64,000 bases of DNA from Nocardia cyriacigeorgica (GTDB lineage Bacteria > Actinomycetota > Actinomycetes > Mycobacteriales > Mycobacteriaceae): assembly GCF_005863245.1 (NCBI RefSeq), contig NZ_VBUT01000006.1:248001-312000 (forward strand). Direction: 5' to 3'. Made by a program: the position numbers and the translations under genes. This document shows positions 59,282 through 64,000 of this stretch, piece after piece. Position 1 is the first letter of the stretch; each line of letters opens with the position of its first letter. The notes beneath the pieces are model-generated. The model made no database searches. It worked only from the letters and a program-made list of their open reading frames with translations, and had not been told where the DNA came from.

Positions 59282-60169
59282 CGCCCGCCCGATGTGGTCG
59301 AGCACGGCGGCCAGCACGGCGTCGGGGGCCTCGATATGCGGCCAGTGCGCGATGTTCTCCGGCAGCATCACCACATCGGGGTCCGGGATCACCTCGCGGT
59401 AGCGCTCGGCCATATGCCTGCCCGAATTGGGATCGGCGGGGCCGTTGATCAACCGCATCGGCACCGCGGTCTCGCGCATCGCGCGGACCCATCGGTTGCG
59501 GTAGGTCAGCCGGTCGCGCACGAACCGGCCCACCAGATGGGTGACCCGTGCGCCGTCGTTGTAGTTCATGATCTGGTCGAACTGCTCGAGCAGCCGCGGG
59601 CCGGGTTTGGTGGCCGGGCCGAACATCTCATCGATCGAGCGGGCCAGTACCGGCTTGGTCAGCAGCAGCTTGTGGAACCGGCCCGCCACCTCACCCACCG
59701 GTGTCGACAGCAGTTGCTGAACCAGGCGCGGGCGATAGGCCTCGATGAACAGACCGCCATTGAGCCAGGTCAGCGAGTCCAGACGATACGGCGTCGACGA
59801 CTGCGCGGCGGTGTCGTGCCGTGCCAGCATCTCCTGTGCCACCGAGACACCGAGGTCGTGCGCGACCACATGGCACCGGGCGACGCCCAGGTGCGCGAGC
59901 AGCGCCTCATGCATATCGGCGTGGGCCGGAACCGAGTAGTCGCCCGCGACCGGCTTGGCGGAGAAGCCCATGCCGAGCATGTCGGGCGCGATGACGGTGA
60001 ACCGCTCGGTGAGCCGGTCCCACAGCGGGGCCCAGTCGAAGGAGTTGAACGGGTAGCCGTGGATGAGCAGCAGATGCGGGCCGCTGCCCGCGACCCGATA
60101 GAACACCTCGAAGCCGAGGAAGTCGAAATACTGTCCGCCGTCTTTCCATTCGCGCAGCTGTGCGTCCAT
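59219..60169 (-). CDS. Alpha/beta hydrolase with Asp nucleophile (epoxide hydrolase/dehalogenase type)
   Basis: The 316-residue protein has the oxyanion motif LLLIHGYPFNSFDW, the nucleophile elbow HDLGVS (Asp in place of Ser) and the late active-site histidine in LPENIAHWPHIEAPD. An Asp nucleophile marks the epoxide hydrolase/haloalkane dehalogenase branch. Cytoplasmic. ATG 60169 follows a GGTGGAGTC site; the longer upstream frame is rejected. Its 3' end overlaps the LapA gene by 63 bases, an uncommon convergent overlap. Confidence 0.88.
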   Translation of the reverse strand: MDAQLREWKDGGQYFDFLGFEVFYRVAGSGPHLLLIHGYPFNSFDWAPLWDRLTERFTVIAPDMLGMGFSAKPVAGDYSVPAHADMHEALLAHLGVARCHVVAHDLGVSVAQEMLARHDTAAQSSTPYRLDSLTWLNGGLFIEAYRPRLVQQLLSTPVGEVAGRFHKLLLTKPVLARSIDEMFGPATKPGPRLLEQFDQIMNYNDGARVTHLVGRFVRDRLTYRNRWVRAMRETAVPMRLINGPADPNSGRHMAERYREVIPDPDVVMLPENIAHWPHIEAPDAVLAAVLDHIGRASAATTHGEHAGGPADDEDRQ

Positions 60170-60338
60170 GACTCCACCTCGTCGCCGGATGACGCGCACC
60201 GCGGGTCCCGTCGGGCACGCGCGGTGCCGACATGACGGCGGCGGGCGCCGATGAGCGCACCTTATGCGCCGATGTGAACCATACTGTGGTCGAACTGTCG
60301 ACGGGTGTCGACTCCGGCCTGGGTGAACGAGGTGCGCA

Positions 60339-62039
60339 GTGGAGACGACAACGACCCCGACGACGCGGACCGCTGCCGATTCCGAGGACACGGCAGGCCC
60401 ACCGAAGAGCCGACGCGGGGTGGTGCGGCTCGAATTCGGTGGCCTGGTCGGCGCGCTGGTGCTGACCTGGCTGTCACTGACTCCCTCGCTGCTGCCGCGC
60501 GACGCACTGTTCCAAGGTGTGGTGACCGGCGCTGCCGCCGCCATCGGTTACGGGCTCGGCGTGCTGGTGGCCGCGATCATCCGCTGGATGCTGCATCGCG
60601 AGCAGCCGCGCCCCACCAGGGCGGTGACCTGGTGGGTGCTGGCGGGGATCGCGGTGGTGGGCACGGTGCTCATGCTGATCTGGTTCGCGGGCTGGCAGGA
60701 CGAATTGCGCACCCTGATGGGTGTTTCCGGGCTGTCGATCTGGTCATATCCGGTCATTCTGATCGTCGTGGTGGTGGTGTTCGCGATCCTGGTGGCGCTG
60801 GTGCGTGCGGTGATCGCGGCGACGGCGTGGGTGGCGCGGCTGCTGACCAAGGTGCTGCCCGCCCGGGTCGCCGTGGTGGCCGGCGGCGTGCTGGTGGCGC
60901 TTGCGGTGGTGGCCGTGCTCGACGGTGTGGTGGCCAATGGCGCGATGTCGGTGCTCAACAACACCTTCGCCGCGGTCAATCAGGAGACCGACGCCGACAA
61001 TCCGGCGCCCACTGCGCCCGAACGTTCCGGCGGGCCGGGGTCGCTGGTGACCTGGGATTCCCTCGGCAGGCAGGGCCGCATCTTTGTCGGCAACGGGCCG
61101 ACTGTCGAGCAGCTCTCGGAATTCAATAAGCGTCCGGCGATGATGCCGATCCGCACCTACACCGGGCTGGCCTCGGCCGACACCGTGCGCGAGGAGGCGG
61201 AATTGGCGGTGGCCGAACTCGATCGGGCCGGTGGTTTCGATCGCGCCGTCATCGGTGTCGCCACCACCACCGGCACCGGCTGGATCAACCAGTCCACCGC
61301 CTCGGCGCTCGAGTATCTATACAACGGCGACACCGCCCTGGTGAGCATGCAGTACTCGTATCTGCCGAGCTGGCTGTCGTTCCTGGTGGATCAGGCGCGG
61401 GCGCGCCAGGCCGGGCAGGCGCTGTTCGAGGCGGTCTACGCGACATGGTCGACGCTGCCGGAGAACGATCGCCCGAAACTCGTGGTGTTCGGGGAAAGCC
61501 TCGGTTCTTTCGGCGGTGAGGCTGCCTTCTCCGGCATCCAGGATCTGACCTCGCGCACCGACGGGGCATTGTTCGTGGGTCCGACGAGCAACAACGTCAT
61601 CTGGGGCGATGTCACCGCGCGCCGCGATCCCGGCACGCCGCAGGTGCTGCCGATCTTCCAGGACGGCCGCACCGTGCGCTTCGTGGCCCGGCCCGCCGAC
61701 CTGCAACGCCCGACGCCGGATTGGCCGGGCCCGCGGGTGGTGTATCTGCAACACGGCTCCGACCCCATCACCTGGTGGACGCCGGGACTGGCCCTGCACG
61801 AACCGGATTGGCTGCGCGAACCCCGAGCCGACGACGTCCTCGACAGCACCCGCTGGATCCCGATCGTCACCTTCCTTCAGGTCTCGGCCGATATGGCGGT
61901 CTCCACCAACGTCCCCGACGGGTACGGCCACACCTTCCACGCCGCCATCGCCGACTCGTGGGCCGCGATCCTGCAACCGCCGGACTGGACCCAGGCCGAC
62001 ACCGAGCGATTGCGCGCGGTGCTGACCAGCGCCAACTGA
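60339..62039 (+). CDS. Membrane-anchored alpha/beta-hydrolase-family protein (PF10081 type)
   Basis: The 566-residue protein has a hydrophobic N-terminal domain with about four to five helices (40-200) and a C-terminal hydrolase domain (about 240-566) with GFDRAVIGVATTTGTGWIN, the nucleophile elbow VFGESLGSFGGEAAFSG and a catalytic His in YGHTFHAAIADSW. It matches the actinobacterial family of M. tuberculosis Rv1069c, thought to act on lipids but without proven substrate. GTG 60339 behind ACGAGG. Confidence 0.87.
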   Translation: METTTTPTTRTAADSEDTAGPPKSRRGVVRLEFGGLVGALVLTWLSLTPSLLPRDALFQGVVTGAAAAIGYGLGVLVAAIIRWMLHREQPRPTRAVTWWVLAGIAVVGTVLMLIWFAGWQDELRTLMGVSGLSIWSYPVILIVVVVVFAILVALVRAVIAATAWVARLLTKVLPARVAVVAGGVLVALAVVAVLDGVVANGAMSVLNNTFAAVNQETDADNPAPTAPERSGGPGSLVTWDSLGRQGRIFVGNGPTVEQLSEFNKRPAMMPIRTYTGLASADTVREEAELAVAELDRAGGFDRAVIGVATTTGTGWINQSTASALEYLYNGDTALVSMQYSYLPSWLSFLVDQARARQAGQALFEAVYATWSTLPENDRPKLVVFGESLGSFGGEAAFSGIQDLTSRTDGALFVGPTSNNVIWGDVTARRDPGTPQVLPIFQDGRTVRFVARPADLQRPTPDWPGPRVVYLQHGSDPITWWTPGLALHEPDWLREPRADDVLDSTRWIPIVTFLQVSADMAVSTNVPDGYGHTFHAAIADSWAAILQPPDWTQADTERLRAVLTSAN

Positions 62040-62047
62040 CGCGGCGA

Positions 62048-62188
62048 TTACAGCGCGCACCGGAAGATGCCGGCGATCTGCGCACCGTCGGGCATATCCG
62101 CCGCTCGCACGGCGAGCACCCGTCCACCCGGCAGCAACACGGCGGCACATTCGGCAACCGGACCTCCTGGGCCGACCGGTCCGGGCAT
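62048..62188 (-). CDS. Possible 46-residue small protein
   Basis: The frame from ATG 62188 reads MPGPVGPGGPVAECAAVLLP then GGRVLAVRAADMPDGAQIAG and ends IFRCAL. It is plausible as coding (balanced composition, strand-like VLLPGGRVLAVR) but shows no ribosome site and no known family, and could be a relic of a longer gene. Confidence 0.3.
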   Translation of the reverse strand: MPGPVGPGGPVAECAAVLLPGGRVLAVRAADMPDGAQIAGIFRCAL

Positions 62189-62409
62189 CCGCGATCAGTG
62201 CGTCGGCTTTCGCTCGGCTAACGGCATTAGAGCACGGGCGCAGCCGCGTTAGCCGGGCGCCGACGTCACGATCCGACGATGCACGCCGGTCTCGAGCACG
62301 CCCCGCACATCCGCCGTCGGAGGCGTCGACGACGAATGTTCGCCCGATGTCATCGCCGGCTTCACCGCGCAGGTCAGTGGCCGTCGATCTGGCGCCCCCA
62401 CCATGAACC
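62189..62409. other. Rest of the gene-free stretch before the PhoD gene, with an inverted repeat
   Basis: The interval between the hydrolase stop (62039) and the PhoD start holds only the doubtful small ORF. CGGCTAACG (62215-62223) and CGTTAGCCG (62247-62255) form a perfect inverted repeat with a 23-base spacer, either an operator for one of the flanking genes or a terminator for the upstream hydrolase. Nothing else is seen. Confidence 0.4.
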
Positions 62410-64000
62410 ATGGGCCTGTCGCGTCGGCAGCTGTTGCGGTTCGGTGGTGTGGCGTCGGCCGCCGCGCTGGCGGGAAGTTGCGCGGTCTCCGGCGCCCGGT
62501 TCCGGGCGCCGCGCTGGACCGGCGACCCCTTCACCCTCGGCGTCGCGTCCGGGGAGCCGACCCCGGACGGGGTGGTGTTGTGGACCCGGCTGGCACCGGA
62601 TCCATTCGCCCCCGACGGCCTCGGCGGCATGCCCGCGCATCCGGTGACCGTCGACTACGAGCTCGCCAACGACGAGCATTTCCGGCAGGTGGTGCGCCGC
62701 GGCGCGGTGGTGGCCGATCGCGCGCTCGGCCACAGCGTGCACCCGGAGATCGGCGGCCTGCAACCGCAGCGCTGGTACTACTACCGGTTCCGCGCGGGTT
62801 CGGCGGTGTCGCCGGTGGGCCGCACCCGTACCGCCCCGCGGCCAGGGACGGGTTCGAGGCTACGGTTCGCCTACGCCTCCTGTCAGGCCTGGAACGACGG
62901 CCACTACACCGCCTACCGGCATCTGGCCGCCGAAGACCTCGATCTCGTCGTGCACCTGGGCGACTACATCTACGAATATCCGCTGACCGGCCGTCGTCGC
63001 GGCGTCCGGGTGCCCTCACCGCTGCGTCACGAGGCCCGCGATCTGGCCGGTTACCGCTTGCATTACGCATGGTTCAAATCCGAGGAGCTGCTGCGCCGCG
63101 CCCACGCGGCGTTCCCGTGGCTGGTCACCATGGACGATCACGAGGTCGACGACGACTGGGCCGCCGACACCGCCGCGTCGACGGTCGATCTCGACGCACT
63201 GCGGACGGTGTTCCTGCGCCGTCGAGCAGCGGCCTTCCAGGCGATGTACGAACATCAGCCGCTGCGGTTGGCGCAGCTGCCGTCGGGACCGAATATGCGG
63301 CTGCACCGGCGGTACCGCTTCGGCGACCTCGCCGAGATCACCCTGCTCGACACGCGCCAGTACCGCACCCGGCAGGCCTGCGGCGGCGAGATCGTCACCG
63401 ATTGCGCGCAGGCCACCGGCCTCGACCGGACCATTCTCGGTGGCGCGCAACGACAGTGGCTGCTGAACGGCTTCGCGAGCTCGCCGGCGCGCTGGCAGAT
63501 TCTCGGCAATCAGGTGGTGATGGGCCGCACCGACCACGATCCGGGCCCGGAGGTGTCGATCTCCACCGATGCGTGGGACGGGTACGCCGCCGAACGCGCG
63601 GCGATACTCGGCGCCGCCGCCGACCGCTCGGTGCGCAACCTGGTGGTACTCACCGGCGACCGGCACGAGAACTACGCCGCCGACCTGCGCCGCGACGTCG
63701 CCGAGAGCGAATCCGAGGTGGTGGCAGCCGAATTCACCGGCACCTCGATCTCCAGCGGAGGTGACGGCGCGGACCTGCCCGGCCGCGGCCGGGATCTGCT
63801 GGCGGCCAACCCGGATATGAAGTTCTACAACAGCCAACGCGGCTACGTGCGGGTGGAAGTGGATGAGCACCTGTGGCGCACCGATTTCCGGGTGGTGCCC
63901 TATGTCGAGCGACCCGGCGCGCCCATTCACACCAGAGCGAGCTTCGTCGTACAGGACGGTGTGCCGGGCGTGATGGAGGCGTCGCGGTGGGAACGGCCCG
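62410..64000 (+). CDS. phoD: PhoD-like alkaline phosphatase/phosphodiesterase (partial, 3' end outside window)
   Basis: PhoD enzymes release phosphate from phosphoesters outside the cell using calcium and iron. The 530 codons present begin with a Tat signal (SRRQLLRFGGVASAAALAGS), then WTRLAPDP, FAYASCQAWNDGHYTAYRHL, LDLVVHLGDYIYEY, VTMDDHEVDDDWA and VLTGDRHENYAAD, all PhoD metal-site regions. ATG 62410 gives an optimal Tat start. A Cys near the cleavage site could make it a lipoprotein but the lipobox is poor. The C-terminus lies beyond 64000. Confidence 0.92.
   Translation, partial: MGLSRRQLLRFGGVASAAALAGSCAVSGARFRAPRWTGDPFTLGVASGEPTPDGVVLWTRLAPDPFAPDGLGGMPAHPVTVDYELANDEHFRQVVRRGAVVADRALGHSVHPEIGGLQPQRWYYYRFRAGSAVSPVGRTRTAPRPGTGSRLRFAYASCQAWNDGHYTAYRHLAAEDLDLVVHLGDYIYEYPLTGRRRGVRVPSPLRHEARDLAGYRLHYAWFKSEELLRRAHAAFPWLVTMDDHEVDDDWAADTAASTVDLDALRTVFLRRRAAAFQAMYEHQPLRLAQLPSGPNMRLHRRYRFGDLAEITLLDTRQYRTRQACGGEIVTDCAQATGLDRTILGGAQRQWLLNGFASSPARWQILGNQVVMGRTDHDPGPEVSISTDAWDGYAAERAAILGAAADRSVRNLVVLTGDRHENYAADLRRDVAESESEVVAAEFTGTSISSGGDGADLPGRGRDLLAANPDMKFYNSQRGYVRVEVDEHLWRTDFRVVPYVERPGAPIHTRASFVVQDGVPGVMEASRWERP

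Noticed and set aside
62403..63764. Complete 453-codon plus-strand frame at the right edge
   Set aside because: It is out of frame with the PhoD-like gene starting at 62410, which carries the Tat signal and metal motifs and runs off the window.

Overview
The window is very GC-rich, densely coded actinobacterial chromosome. Mycobacterial/nocardial-type gene order (nuoABC beside a small receiver-domain protein), a red-type RuBisCO operon, a Streptomyces-type conservon, mycothiol- and F420-dependent enzyme families and an EthA-like monooxygenase together suggest Nocardia or a close relative in the Mycobacteriales. This genus call is inference. There is no rRNA, tRNA, CRISPR array, insertion sequence or integrase, so this is mostly stable chromosome with a few decayed genes.

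Region 1 (1-8.3 kb): the start of the complex I operon (nuoA, nuoB, partial nuoC, minus strand) with a receiver-like gene upstream. Next comes a LysR regulator (cbbR) divergent from a compact Calvin-cycle operon: cbbL, cbbS, cbbX, class I fructose-bisphosphatase and phosphoribulokinase. This encodes CO2 fixation, RuBisCO repair and two dedicated regeneration enzymes. Region 2 (8.3-20.3 kb): dinB with a LexA-type box over its start codon, a coupled BlaI/M56 protease pair, an AlkZ-like protein, a TetR/ABC-exporter pair with a striking double-palindrome operator, a Nudix gene, and a three-gene unit of a PEP-synthase-like phosphotransferase and two membrane or exported proteins. Region 3 (20.4-29.3 kb): a complete conservon (cvnA-D), gabD2-like succinate-semialdehyde dehydrogenase, a MarR regulator with palindromic operators, a degenerate DUF779 protein and an AraC regulator.

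Region 4 (29.4-47.5 kb): mixed metabolic and regulatory genes, including a LysR protein with a histone-like tail, TetR/reductase and TetR/Baeyer-Villiger monooxygenase pairs with visible operators, F420- and FMN-dependent oxidoreductases, a CoA-disulfide-reductase-like enzyme and a PP2C phosphatase. Decayed remnants (a TetR piece fused to an ABC-exporter tail, and an SDR tail) lie at 31.6-31.8 kb and 40.8 kb. A less GC-rich gene at 40.1 kb joins a HARP-like module to a J-like segment.

Region 5 (48-64 kb): an OmpR-type two-component system directly upstream of ectABCD (ectoine and hydroxyectoine synthesis). An Erm-type 23S rRNA methyltransferase follows, with a 34-codon leader carrying the Arg-Leu-Arg macrolide-stalling motif and potential attenuator hairpins. 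Then come a Sel1/TPR-like protein, a membrane Ser/Thr kinase with a planctomycete-like N-terminus, an ankyrin protein, a 36-codon mini-gene with its own terminator, two alpha/beta hydrolases, and a PhoD-like phosphatase running off the right edge.

The best-supported unusual features are the erm leader and attenuator, the LexA box over the dinB start, the 44-bp double palindrome at 14.15 kb, the TetR-ABC fusion remnant, the HARP-like/J-like protein and the PEP-phosphotransferase membrane trio.
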